Notes under the pieces: model-generated | Told to the model about the DNA's origin: nothing | What the model saw: only the letters and a program-made list of their open reading frames with translations | Database searches by the model: none | Source: an uncultured Oscillospiraceae bacterium | GTDB lineage: Bacteria > Bacillota > Clostridia > Oscillospirales > Oscillospiraceae | DNA: 42,682 nt | Direction: 5' to 3' | Assembly (NCBI GenBank): GCA_947626085.1 | Contig: CANQQU010000011.1 | Coordinates: forward strand, 1-42,682 | Shown: positions 6,792-15,581 of the stretch, piece by piece | Numbering within the stretch: the first letter of the stretch is position 1 | Layout of the letters: each line of letters opens with the position of its first letter | Made by a program: the position numbers and the translations under genes

Positions 6792-7247
6792 TCATCGAGA
6801 AGGCAATTTGCTCGCGTCCACATCTAAGCAATAGCCAACCTCTCGGACACAACGAATAGTGAATACGGAGTCGGGGGATGCCGCATTCAGTTTTTCTCTC
6901 AAATTGCGTATATGGCAACCCACAGCATTGCTCTCGTTGCCGAGTCCTTCCACACCCCATACCTTTTCATAGATTTGCTCATAGGTGAGGACTGTCCCCT
7001 TATTGGCTACCAGCAGATAGAGAAGATCAAATTCCTTTGCCGTCAAATTGATTTCCTGGCGATCTCGGAATACCTTTCTGCTGTCTGGATAGATTTTTAT
7101 ACCCGGCAATTCTAATACCGCGTCACTTGTGGCATTGCTGCTTACCCGCAGTCGTTCAAAAGCGGGATGGCGCCGCAACACGCTCAAAATTTCATCAAAA
7201 GCAGTTTCGTCTTGCTCATCAAATTCAACTACTAATATACGCCCCAT
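6792..7247 (-). CDS. OmpR-type winged-helix DNA-binding protein without a usual receiver domain
   Basis: 151 residues. The C-terminal part (about 52-147) is a transcriptional regulator C-type winged helix: INLTAKEFDLLYLLVANKG, then YEQIYEKVWG, the recognition-helix pattern NAVGCHIRNLREKL and the wing SVFTIRCVREVGYCL. The N-terminal 45 residues (MGRILVVEFDEQDETAFDEI) only hint at the first strand and helix of a receiver; no phosphoacceptor Asp domain fits in this length. It would therefore regulate without phosphorelay. A good promoter (TTGACG-17-TATAAT) lies at 7332-7304. It is the outermost gene of the element on this side. Such proteins are common regulators in mobile elements of gut Clostridia. 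Confidence 0.88.
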   Translation of the reverse strand: MGRILVVEFDEQDETAFDEILSVLRRHPAFERLRVSSNATSDAVLELPGIKIYPDSRKVFRDRQEINLTAKEFDLLYLLVANKGTVLTYEQIYEKVWGVEGLGNESNAVGCHIRNLREKLNAASPDSVFTIRCVREVGYCLDVDASKLPSR

Positions 7248-7303
7248 ATGATCACCTAAATTAGTTTAAAGCTGTAGAGTGAATTTTATTTCATTTCATT
7301 AAT

Positions 7304-7332
7304 ATTATATCTCTGTCCTACAAATTCGTCAA
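7304..7332 (-). promoter_or_regulatory. sigma-A-type promoter for the winged-helix gene
   Basis: On the minus strand, TTGACG (7332-7327) and TATAAT (7309-7304) are separated by exactly 17 bases. The start codon is 57 bases downstream. An inverted repeat CTCTATA/TATAGAG (7350-7367) lies just upstream and could be an operator. The rest of 7248-7474 holds no gene. Confidence 0.75.
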
Positions 7333-7469
7333 TCGCTCGAAAAGGACCCCTCTATAGCATTATAGAGCGTGCCGCTCCAACAGTACCCTACCTAGGCTGC
7401 GCATTATCAGTTTCGCCCATATGTATTGCTCCCTTATAGATGAGGGGAAATCGCGTAATGGTTCTTTAA

Positions 7470-7514
7470 AGTTAGCCGCCCCGTTCCAAAGACGGAGCTC
7501 CGGAGCGGGGCGGC
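7470..7514 (-). terminator. terminator-like hairpin after the membrane GH3 gene
   Basis: GCCGCCCCG (7475-7483) pairs with CGGGGCGGC (7506-7514). On the minus strand it is followed by TAACTTTAAAG, a modest T-rich tail. It is 45 bases past the stop of the GH3 gene and probably ends the glycoside hydrolase operon. Confidence 0.6.
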
Positions 7515-7558
7515 TTGCGAGGGAAGAAACCAGGAGGTGATTTGGAAAGGTTATTCGG

Positions 7559-10500
7559 TCATCCCAGGTCTTTGGGATCGATGGTAAAGTCCCCGGTGAG
7601 CTGGTCACTGACCGCGGTGACGTAGTGGAGCTTCAGCGGGTCGCCTTCGGCGGTGGCCTCCGCGCCCTTGGAGTTGGTCAGCGTGAGCACGCCGCCTTCA
7701 AAGGTGTAAGTGCCGGCGTCCTCTACGCTGTAGGACTCAAATTTGAATACATAGGTTCCGTCGGAATTGAAGGTTAGAGTAGTGGCGCCGTCGTCACTGG
7801 TCACGGTGAACCCCTCGGCAGGGGTGGACTCCCCACCAGCGGCGGGAAGATCCTTGGGATCGATGGTGAAGTCCCCGGTGAGCTGGTCGCTGACTGCGGT
7901 GACATAGTGGAGCTTCAGCGGGTCGCCCTCGGCAGTGGCCTCCACGCCATTGGAATTGGTCAGCGTGAGCACGCCGCCTTCAAAGGTGTAAGTGCCGGTG
8001 TCCTCTACGCTGTAGGACTCAAATTTGAATACATAGGTTCCGTCGGAATTGAAGGTTAGAGTAGTGGCGCCGTCGTCACTGGTCACGGTGAACCCCTCGG
8101 CAGGGGTGGACTCCCCACCAGCGGCGGGAAGATCCTTGGGATCGATGGTGAAGTCCCCGGTGAGCTGGTCGCTGACTGCGGTGACATAGTGGAGCTTCAG
8201 CGGATCGCCCTCGGCGGTAGCCTCCGCGCCATTGGAATTGGTCAGCGTAAGTACGCCGCCTTCAAAGGTGTAAGTGCCGGCATCCTCTACCCCGTAGGAC
8301 TCAAATTTGAATACATAGGTCCCGTCGGAGTTAAAGGTCAGAGTAGTGGCGCCATCGTCACTGGTCACGGTAGCCCCCTCGGTCGGGGCTGTTTGGGCAG
8401 GCTGGGTCTCGTCCTGAGCAGGCTGGGTAGTGGCGTCTGTGGGCTCGTCGCTCTGGTCACCCTTGCCGCCGATGGGATTGGGAGCCGCCGCGCCGGTAGT
8501 GAGCATCATCCGGCTGGCCGCGGTATCGTCCAGGCTGACAGTACGGGCGGTGCCGAACTGCGCCCAGAAATCCACCTGCTCGGTCATGACTCCGCCAGGC
8601 AGCTCGACAGGCCAGGAAGCGATCGTGTCGGTATCATAGGACATATTGTAACCGCCCACATCGGAATAGCCATTATAGACGATCCGGGTCGCCTCGCTGA
8701 GCTGGCAGGGCGTATAGCCGTCGGCGGAGGTGCCCTTAGTGTAAGTGCCGTAGGCATTGACAACAGTATTGGACAGGAGCATACTGTAGCCGCAGCTGGC
8801 GGTAGAGGTCGTCAACTTATAGGTGCCGTCCTCATACAGCGTTAACTCATACTCCACAAAGTCGTTGTCACCCATGCTGTTTCCGGCAGCCTCGCCGTAG
8901 ACATAGACGCCGATGACGTTGGCCCCGCCGGCACTGGAGGAACCACCCTTCACCAGGAACATGACCAAGGCACCGGCGGCCAGGCCGATCACCAGGGCGG
9001 CAACCGTCAGGATTGCTACGATTTTCTTTTTCACAATGCCATCTCCTTCTTCCTGTTTTGCAGTTTTCGGTTTCGATTTCAGAGTTATCACCAGGCGCAG
9101 CGTCGTCCAGGCCAAGAGGATCGCGGCGCCGCCAAATACAAGAATATTCAGAATGATCAGAGCGACCTGCCATGCGGGCATGGATGCGTGCCCAGCCTTT
9201 TCCATGGCGTTGGTGGTGGACACCGCGTAAATAATATTTTTCGCGGCCCGCTGGACATTGGCCATCACGGCGGCATTGCCGGTCCAGTCGGTGACGGTGC
9301 CGTCAATTTCCGCATAGGCATTGAGCTGCCAATAGTTTTTGTTGGTGTTGAGCCACAAGTCTGCGCCGGCGGCCAGACCGGAAACCATATCCTGATAGAA
9401 CATGGCGGGAACGGAGGCCTGGTCTGTGATGACGCAGCCCTCAAAGCCCCATTCCTCCCGCAGCACATTGGTCATCAGACCCTTGTGGGAGCCGGACCAG
9501 GTGGCGCCCAGCCGGTTCATGGCGGCCATCGCGCCGTTGGAGTCGCCCTCGGTGACGGTGTACTCAAAGCCCTTCAGGAAGATTTCTCGGATCGCCTGCT
9601 CATTGGCAAAGAAGGCGGCGCCGTAGCGGTTGCTCTCCTGGTCATTCAGGGCGAAGTGCTTCATATAGGTAAGCACGCCCTTGCTCCGGGTGCCGCGCAC
9701 CTCGGCGGCGCTGATCTTGCCGGAAAGGAAGCCGTCCTCGGAAAAATACTCGAAATTCCGCCCGCTGTAGGGAGAACGGTGAATGTTCACGCCGGGGGCA
9801 TACCAGCCAGCCACGCCAGTGGCTACGGAGTCGTCGCCCACGCTTTCGCCCAGCCGCTGGATCAGCTCGGTATTCCAAGTGCTGGCCATCACTACTTCGA
9901 CAGGATAGGCCGTGGCGCTTTGGCCACCCACCAGAGTCCCGGAAATACCAGAGGGGCCGTCCTTGTCCTGGGTGGCAGGTAGGCCGATGGCATCCATCTG
10001 AATGGTAGCATAGCCGCCCAGACGGACAAGCCGCATTGCCTGGTCCGGAGTCAGGCGCTCCACCAGCTCCTGCCAGTCTTCATCACTGTAGTCGGTTCCG
10101 GCCAGGTCGGAGACTGTTTGATCGCTGTCCTGCTCAAACGCGGGCATGGAATCCCCACCGGAACCGACCACCGACGCGTCCCGCTTCCATAGCAGGTCCT
10201 TCAGCAGCGTTCCAGGCGCCTGCCAGGAGCCGTTTTGATAAGTTGTGGGCCAAGTGCCGGTCCAATCGCTTCTGGATAGATAAGTAAAGTTTCCGTCATA
10301 GTAACGGATATCCACATCGTCAAACTGGTTGACGATGGCCGTACCGGTGGCAAGGGAGACCGAATAAACGGCGTTGTCCTGACTGCTGACAGTGGTTTTC
10401 CAGGTCATGGCTGGGTCGCCCTCGGCAGTCATCCCTTGGGAGACCGTATAGCCCTTGGCGGATAGAATGTTATTCACCGCGTCATGCGCATCGTGCCCGG

Positions 10501-11911
10501 CAGTGAGATAGTAGTCCCCAGCATCCAGGATGTATGTCCCCGCGCCCTTGGCGTCATAGGACTTCATCAGCTCCTTGGGCACGGTGATGGTAACGTCTTC
10601 GCTGTCGCCTGGCTCCAGCACCTTCGTTTTGGCAAAGCCTGCCAGGGTCACAGCGGCCTTCTCGATCCCGTTTTCCCGGTCATAGTCGGTATAGGGAGAC
10701 TGGAGGTAGATCTCTACCACATCCTTGCCCGCCTGGCTTCCGGTGTTGGTGACGGTGACGGACACCTCAAAAGCGTCCTCCTTTTCCTCCACCTGGAAAT
10801 CGGACCAACTGAACGTGGTATAGGACAGGCCGTAACCGAAGGGGAATTGGACCGTGGCGGCATAGTCATAGTCCCCGGCGTTGCCTTGACCCATGACCGT
10901 GTCCTCGTACCTGGTCTCATAGTACCGGTATCCCACATAGATGCCCTCGGCATAGACCAGATACTTGTTCCCGTTTCCGACAGTGCTGTTGGTAATGGTG
11001 TAATCGCCCAGATTCGCCGCCGACGGAGCGCTGAGCGAGTCGTAGGCATAGGTGTCCACCAGCTTGCCGGAGGGATTCACCGTACCGGCAAGCGCCTCGC
11101 CGATCGCGTAGATGCCCGTCTGGCCCACGCCGCCGCACCAGAGGACAGCCTTGACGTTGACATAGGCAGGATCATCCAGGAAGCCCAGCTCCACGGGGTT
11201 GTTGCTGTTGAGCAGCAGGACCACATTGTCAAAGCTGCCGCAGGCCATGGAGAGCATCGCCAGCTCTTCCGGGTCCAGCTCCAAATACAGCGCGCCGGTC
11301 TCCAGCGGTGTGGTGGGGATGTCCGCGCTTTCGCCGCCGCTGCGGCCAATACAGACTACCGCCGCGTCGCCAAAGGAAGAGAAGCTGCTCTTGACGTCAT
11401 CGGTGTACACCGATACTGGCACTTCGTTCACGGCAAAGACGCCCGCGCCAGTCTCGTCGGGGGTCGTCTTCCGGTAGCCCTTGCCCGGACCGGTGGCGTA
11501 AAAGTCCCACAAGGTGGGATTTACGGAAAAGCCGGCGGTTTCCAGTGCCTGCTTCAGATTCGCGGCCTTGGAAGTATCCACCGCGCCGGAACCGGCGCCG
11601 CCATAGACAAAATCGACGCTGTCCTGGCCGAAGACGGACACCTTTGCCCCGGAGGCGAGGGGCAAACCGCCCTCATTTTTCAACAGCACCATGCCCTCCT
11701 GCTCGATTTCCTGGCACAGTGCCTCCGATTCCTTGCTGGAAACCGTTCCGGAACCGCTCAAATAGACGGTAATGAGCTCCCGGTATGCATCGGCGAAATA
11801 ATTGCCCACCAGCATGGCGGCAATCAGCACCAGGCATACAACGTAGATCACCACCGCTTTGGCGGTACGAATCGGTTTCAGCATCCCGTTTTTCTTCTTA
11901 TCCATTTGCAT
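7559..11911 (-). CDS. membrane-anchored, domain-permuted GH3 glycosidase with C-terminal repeats
   Basis: A 1,450-residue surface enzyme, probably a beta-glucosidase or beta-xylosidase type. Order: N-terminal membrane segment (about 18-38); GH3 alpha/beta sandwich domain first (about 65-365); fibronectin-III-like domain (about 380-470); then the GH3 TIM barrel (about 610-900). This is the permuted order known from Ruminococcus albus and Butyrivibrio beta-glucosidases. Barrel motifs are YAPGVNIHRSPYSGRNFEYF, KHFALNDQES and GFEGCVITD, where Asp830 is the expected nucleophile. Two more membrane segments (about 913-940 and 963-988) follow, then an external beta-rich domain (1000-1140), a Thr/Pro/Gln linker and three 94-residue repeats (1181-1450). 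It is the last gene of the operon, 90 bases after the GH43-like gene. The start at 11911 is followed by a second possible ATG at 11905. Substrate cannot be read from sequence. Confidence 0.92.
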   Translation of the reverse strand: MQMDKKKNGMLKPIRTAKAVVIYVVCLVLIAAMLVGNYFADAYRELITVYLSGSGTVSSKESEALCQEIEQEGMVLLKNEGGLPLASGAKVSVFGQDSVDFVYGGAGSGAVDTSKAANLKQALETAGFSVNPTLWDFYATGPGKGYRKTTPDETGAGVFAVNEVPVSVYTDDVKSSFSSFGDAAVVCIGRSGGESADIPTTPLETGALYLELDPEELAMLSMACGSFDNVVLLLNSNNPVELGFLDDPAYVNVKAVLWCGGVGQTGIYAIGEALAGTVNPSGKLVDTYAYDSLSAPSAANLGDYTITNSTVGNGNKYLVYAEGIYVGYRYYETRYEDTVMGQGNAGDYDYAATVQFPFGYGLSYTTFSWSDFQVEEKEDAFEVSVTVTNTGSQAGKDVVEIYLQSPYTDYDRENGIEKAAVTLAGFAKTKVLEPGDSEDVTITVPKELMKSYDAKGAGTYILDAGDYYLTAGHDAHDAVNNILSAKGYTVSQGMTAEGDPAMTWKTTVSSQDNAVYSVSLATGTAIVNQFDDVDIRYYDGNFTYLSRSDWTGTWPTTYQNGSWQAPGTLLKDLLWKRDASVVGSGGDSMPAFEQDSDQTVSDLAGTDYSDEDWQELVERLTPDQAMRLVRLGGYATIQMDAIGLPATQDKDGPSGISGTLVGGQSATAYPVEVVMASTWNTELIQRLGESVGDDSVATGVAGWYAPGVNIHRSPYSGRNFEYFSEDGFLSGKISAAEVRGTRSKGVLTYMKHFALNDQESNRYGAAFFANEQAIREIFLKGFEYTVTEGDSNGAMAAMNRLGATWSGSHKGLMTNVLREEWGFEGCVITDQASVPAMFYQDMVSGLAAGADLWLNTNKNYWQLNAYAEIDGTVTDWTGNAAVMANVQRAAKNIIYAVSTTNAMEKAGHASMPAWQVALIILNILVFGGAAILLAWTTLRLVITLKSKPKTAKQEEGDGIVKKKIVAILTVAALVIGLAAGALVMFLVKGGSSSAGGANVIGVYVYGEAAGNSMGDNDFVEYELTLYEDGTYKLTTSTASCGYSMLLSNTVVNAYGTYTKGTSADGYTPCQLSEATRIVYNGYSDVGGYNMSYDTDTIASWPVELPGGVMTEQVDFWAQFGTARTVSLDDTAASRMMLTTGAAAPNPIGGKGDQSDEPTDATTQPAQDETQPAQTAPTEGATVTSDDGATTLTFNSDGTYVFKFESYGVEDAGTYTFEGGVLTLTNSNGAEATAEGDPLKLHYVTAVSDQLTGDFTIDPKDLPAAGGESTPAEGFTVTSDDGATTLTFNSDGTYVFKFESYSVEDTGTYTFEGGVLTLTNSNGVEATAEGDPLKLHYVTAVSDQLTGDFTIDPKDLPAAGGESTPAEGFTVTSDDGATTLTFNSDGTYVFKFESYSVEDAGTYTFEGGVLTLTNSKGAEATAEGDPLKLHYVTAVSDQLTGDFTIDPKDLG
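7562..8371 (-). repeat. three in-frame tandem repeats, 282-base period
   Basis: The 3' end of the membrane GH3 gene holds three near-identical units: 8371-8090, 8089-7808 and a shorter 7807-7562. The 282-base period (94 codons) is seen in the positions of the shared GGGATCGATGG at 7574, 7856 and 8138. Each protein unit opens TVTSDDGATTLTFNSDGTYV and ends in GDFTIDPKDL, joined by PAAGGESTPAEGF linkers. Differences between copies are few, which implies recent duplication or gene conversion. Confidence 0.95.
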
Positions 11912-12001
11912 CTGCCCCTTTCTCGGATGGCCCGCAGCTGCGATCCATCAAAAATATATCGGTAAGCGGTCTGGGCGGACTTGCCTTTACCGCCTCCCTG
12001 C

Positions 12002-13390
12002 TCATTCCTCGCTGGAAAGCTCCTGGAGCCTCCAGCACGCCGACCAGCGGATTTCCGGCATATCAGCGTGGATAGTCACTGGCAGCCACACATAGCCGGC
12101 TACGGAGGTGTCGGCCGTTTCCAGCACATTCGCTTCCAGCATTTCCTGCCGTTCCGCCGGTGTGGCATGATACCGGTCCGGAGCGTCCTTTTCGGCAATG
12201 ACCCGGGTAAACAGATCCGCGATCCGGGCATCCACCGGATAGCCGGGAAGCCAGCGATCCGCCATGGCGATCAGCAGGCCGCTGCCCTCCACCCGGAATA
12301 CCTTACAGATCTGACTGTTGAAGGAGGCGTTGGTCTCGTCCTCCAGGTGTGGATTCCCGATGTGTTCAAAGGGCGTATCCCAGGCATCCGAAACGGCGGC
12401 GGCGCTTTGGTTCGGCACATAGCCGGTCATGCCGCTGGTGAGCATATATTTTCTTCCGCCCCGCTCAAAGAGCGCCGGGGCCTCCCGGGTAAAGGGCGGG
12501 TGCAAATTCGGATAGCTTTTTGCGACCTCCCTGCCGGCATGGAGATAATCCTCCGTCAGCTCCATGCAGAGCATGGAACGGTGGTCCGCATCGAAGTAGA
12601 GATACCCCTTCCCGGTTTTCTCATCGGAGACCAGGTCAAAATCCCCTGCCTTGTGGCCGCCGGGATTATAGAGGTTCTCCACCATCCGATAGGGACCTAA
12701 AAGCCGGTCCGCCTGCCACACGGTGAAAGCCGCCTCCGGCCCGGAAAGCTTGATCCAGCAGACATACTTCCCGGTGGCGGGACACTTGAGAATGTGAGGC
12801 CGGTCTACCCGCTTTGCCGGGAAAAGTGCGGCATTGGGATCGTCCAGCACTGGGGGGATGAGAAATCCCCGGTCCTCCCAATTATATAGATCTGTGGAAG
12901 CGTAGACCTTGATCCCCCAGGTCCAGACGCCGTTCTTTCCGTCGGTATGCTCCTTGTTTTCCCCATACCAATAGTAGACGCCATCCTCGAAATATACCGC
13001 GCCGCCATGGGCTTGGATCGGTTCGCCCTTGGTATCCAGCCAGGGCTGACCGGGGTAAAACGCGTCTTGCGTATGGGATACCGTTTTTGCCTTGGGTTTG
13101 CTCTGATCCTGACGGTCCAGTTCCTGAAAGCGCTGGATCAGTGCCCGCTCTGCCGGACTGATCCGGTTTTCCGGGGTGTTGAGCTTCTCCAACTCCCTGC
13201 CCAGAGATTCCAGGAGCTGCTCTCCCTGCGGGACCCTGGCATATCGCACCAGCTGCTCCAAGGATAAGGAACCGGCCTGGGGGTTGGCCGCTACCATTTT
13301 CCTCATACCGGGAAGAAACCGGTCAAACAGCGCGGCTCCGGCGGGGTCTTCCAGAAGAGCGGAGAGCTTCATGTTGACGCTATAAACCAT
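12002..13390 (-). CDS. GH43-like five-bladed propeller glycosidase with N-terminal helical module
   Basis: 462 residues. The catalytic part (about 108-455) opens WLDTKGEPIQAHGGAVYFED and YYWYGENK, which resembles the GH43 branch of exo-beta-1,3-galactanases and relatives (subfamilies 24/34). Further blade motifs are RVDRPHIL, GDFDLV and REAPALFERGGRKY, where Glu303 is the likely catalytic acid, and MADRWLP. No signal peptide is seen, so it acts in the cytoplasm. Residues 7-72 form a separate helical module (LSALLEDPAGAALFDRFLPG) that matches the C-terminal tail of the neighbouring GH2. The gene follows the GH2 gene by 9 bases, and weak ribosome-binding bases before 13390 fit translational coupling. 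Likely release of galactose or arabinose-type sugars from imported oligosaccharides; the exact specificity is uncertain. Confidence 0.88.
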   Translation of the reverse strand: MVYSVNMKLSALLEDPAGAALFDRFLPGMRKMVAANPQAGSLSLEQLVRYARVPQGEQLLESLGRELEKLNTPENRISPAERALIQRFQELDRQDQSKPKAKTVSHTQDAFYPGQPWLDTKGEPIQAHGGAVYFEDGVYYWYGENKEHTDGKNGVWTWGIKVYASTDLYNWEDRGFLIPPVLDDPNAALFPAKRVDRPHILKCPATGKYVCWIKLSGPEAAFTVWQADRLLGPYRMVENLYNPGGHKAGDFDLVSDEKTGKGYLYFDADHRSMLCMELTEDYLHAGREVAKSYPNLHPPFTREAPALFERGGRKYMLTSGMTGYVPNQSAAAVSDAWDTPFEHIGNPHLEDETNASFNSQICKVFRVEGSGLLIAMADRWLPGYPVDARIADLFTRVIAEKDAPDRYHATPAERQEMLEANVLETADTSVAGYVWLPVTIHADMPEIRWSACWRLQELSSEE

Positions 13391-13399
13391 CGCTTAGTC

Positions 13400-15571
13400 T
13401 CACTTTCTGATCTGCTGCAAGGCAGCGTTGAGCGATTTTACCATCTCCGCCGGTACCGCGCCGCCGGCCTGCTTGATCAGGCTCTCCAGGGGCAGCCCCG
13501 CCATCATACGCTGAAGGTTGGCATTCCCGGAGGCGCTTTTGGCTACATCGCCCCGGCTGGCGGTCATGCGCTCCATCATCTTTCCCAAGATCGCGGCGGA
13601 GCGGGGATTCTGCATCAGCTCACCCATGGTATCCTTGACCGAATAGCAGTTGGGGTCATAGTCCGCTTTATCGAACCAGTTGACGACCTCCGCTTTCCGG
13701 AAAAGATACGCCCTGTTGGGCTCCGCCGTGCGGCGCAGGATGATCTGATCCCGGCACTCTCCGGCGACGGCCTCAATTTGATGTTCGCCAGTAATGGGAA
13801 CGGTAAAGGTGAACACGGTTTGCCCCGCCATGGAGCCGATCTCATTCCCGTCCACAAAGAGCGCCACGGAGGGCTGGTTGGAATAGACCTTGACCTGGGT
13901 AACCGCTTCCGCCCGGTCCGCGTATCGCCGCCCGCAGATATGTACGAACGGCTCTTGGCTCCATGCCGCCTTGTACAGGTAAAACGTGTCCTTTCGCAGC
14001 TTTCGGTCAAAGGTCACCAGGCCCTTCTGGTTGATGCCTTTTTTTCCGCCCTCATCCCGGCCGTCGGCAGCGAAGTCGAACAGATTCCACACATAGGTAG
14101 ACCAAAGATAGGGCCGCTCCCGAATCACCTTCAGCAGGTGCTCATGGTAGAGGCACTGGTACTCCTCGGTGTAGTCTCCCCGCTCCGGCGTGGAGGAATG
14201 GAATTGGGGATTAGCGTCGGCGCCGTACTCGGAGAAGCCGATGACCCGTCCGGAGAATTTGGCATGGAATTCATCGAAGAATCGGTCGTTCTGCTCCAAT
14301 TCTCCCAGATACCAGCCAAAGTACAGATTGTAGCTTCCGATATCGGGAATATCAATAAGCGGGCTGTCGGTCTCCAGCATGAACACATGGGCCATGGTGG
14401 TGGGCCGGGTGGCATCCAGCTGATGGCAGAGATCGTTGAGCAGCCGGTGGTTCTCCATCAAGTCCTCTGTCGCCTCGCCGGAGGCCGTGATCTCATTGGA
14501 AAGTCCCCAGCACACAATGGAGGGATGATTATAATTTTGCACGATCAGCTCCCGCATCTGACTGAGGGTGTTCTCCCGGCCGTCCGGCATATGCTCCGTG
14601 ATATAGGGGATCTCCGCCCAGACGATGATCCCGTATTCGTCGCACAGATCGTAAAACTCCTGGGCGTGCTGGTAATGGGCCAGCCGCACGGTATTAGCGC
14701 CGATCTCCCGGATGATTTCCAGGTCTTCCCGGTGCTCGGCCATGGTGAGCGCGTTGCCCATACCCTGCCGATCCTGATGGCGGGACACCCCGCGGAGGGG
14801 ATAGGGCCGACCGTTAAGGAAAAAGCCCTTCTCCCGGTCAAAGCGGATTTCCCGGCAGCCGAACCGGGTGCTGATCTCGTCGCCGCTTTCCAGCCTCGCG
14901 CTGGCGGTGTATAGGTAAGGGTCCGCCACGCCATCCCAGAGGCGGACATTTTCCAGCACAAATTCGGCCTCCGCGTGGCCGCCGGCAGAGGGAACAGTCC
15001 TGTGCTTCCCATCTACCGTAATCTCCACATCGCCGCCGTTTTGCCAGGTCTCCACCATGACGGTGGCGGAGCGACGCGCCAGGTCTACGACGGACGTGGC
15101 CTTGATGCCCGGCGTGCCGTCCTTTTCCAGTTCAAAGTGCCGTTCCGGGACAACGATCAGCTTCACATCCCGGTACAACCCGCCATAGAAGGTAAAGTCC
15201 GCCTTCTGGGGGTATACCCGGCGATTTTCTCCATTGTCTACCGTCACTTCCAGCAGATTTTCCTGTCGCAACGCATCGGTCATCTCCGCCCGGAAGGTGG
15301 AGTAGCCGCCCTCATGATGGGCAAGAGGGACACCGTTGAGCGTCACATCCGCGGTCATAGCCGCGCCGCTGAATTCAATATAGACCCGCTCTCCATCCTT
15401 CAGCAGAGGCTTGGGGAAGGATTTGGTATACACCGCGGCGCCGCGCCAGTAGTCATTGCCCCCATCCTGACCATCCACGGCATTCCAGGTGTGGGGCAGA
15501 GTGACGGAAACAGGCGCCTCCCCAGGCTTGGCAAAGGACCAGTTTCCGTTAAAATCAATGCTTTTTCGCAT
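13400..15571 (-). CDS. GH2 glycosidase (beta-galactosidase/beta-glucuronidase type)
   Basis: 723 residues. Sugar-binding jelly roll (about 8-145, VTLPHTWNAVDG, YWRGAAVYTK), immunoglobulin-like domain (about 150-245), then the TIM barrel (about 250-540). GVSRHQDRQGMG precedes the catalytic pair: Glu360 in CWGLSNE is the acid/base and Glu448 in IGFSEYGADA the nucleophile. A further beta domain (about 550-620) is followed by a helical tail (647-723, MGELMQNPRSAAIL) shared with the GH43-like protein next door. No signal peptide, so cytoplasmic. GGAGGAGCCT precedes the ATG, 10 bases after the GH3 stop. GH2 enzymes of this layout include galactosidases, glucuronidases and arabinosidases; with the GH43-like neighbour a galactoside substrate is plausible but unproven. 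Confidence 0.92.
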   Translation of the reverse strand: MRKSIDFNGNWSFAKPGEAPVSVTLPHTWNAVDGQDGGNDYWRGAAVYTKSFPKPLLKDGERVYIEFSGAAMTADVTLNGVPLAHHEGGYSTFRAEMTDALRQENLLEVTVDNGENRRVYPQKADFTFYGGLYRDVKLIVVPERHFELEKDGTPGIKATSVVDLARRSATVMVETWQNGGDVEITVDGKHRTVPSAGGHAEAEFVLENVRLWDGVADPYLYTASARLESGDEISTRFGCREIRFDREKGFFLNGRPYPLRGVSRHQDRQGMGNALTMAEHREDLEIIREIGANTVRLAHYQHAQEFYDLCDEYGIIVWAEIPYITEHMPDGRENTLSQMRELIVQNYNHPSIVCWGLSNEITASGEATEDLMENHRLLNDLCHQLDATRPTTMAHVFMLETDSPLIDIPDIGSYNLYFGWYLGELEQNDRFFDEFHAKFSGRVIGFSEYGADANPQFHSSTPERGDYTEEYQCLYHEHLLKVIRERPYLWSTYVWNLFDFAADGRDEGGKKGINQKGLVTFDRKLRKDTFYLYKAAWSQEPFVHICGRRYADRAEAVTQVKVYSNQPSVALFVDGNEIGSMAGQTVFTFTVPITGEHQIEAVAGECRDQIILRRTAEPNRAYLFRKAEVVNWFDKADYDPNCYSVKDTMGELMQNPRSAAILGKMMERMTASRGDVAKSASGNANLQRMMAGLPLESLIKQAGGAVPAEMVKSLNAALQQIRK

Positions 15572-15581
15572 AGGCTCCTCC

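Noticed and set aside
7562..8371. CRISPR-like periodic repeats
   Set aside because: The 282-base period is in frame and encodes a repeated protein domain; there are no short repeats with unique spacers anywhere in the window.
8850..9200. Possible fusion of two genes in the membrane GH3 (join between the barrel and the second half)
   Set aside because: The frame is continuous, the two membrane segments and basic linker make a sensible topology, and no ribosome-binding site and start with a stop just before them indicate a separate gene; left as a check in the findings.
10484..11965. 493-codon open frame on the plus strand opposite the membrane GH3 gene
   Set aside because: It lies wholly antisense to a gene with clear GH3 motifs, has no ribosome-binding site of its own, and its translation (rich in Gly, His, Gln) matches no family. 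Long antisense frames are expected in GC-rich genes.
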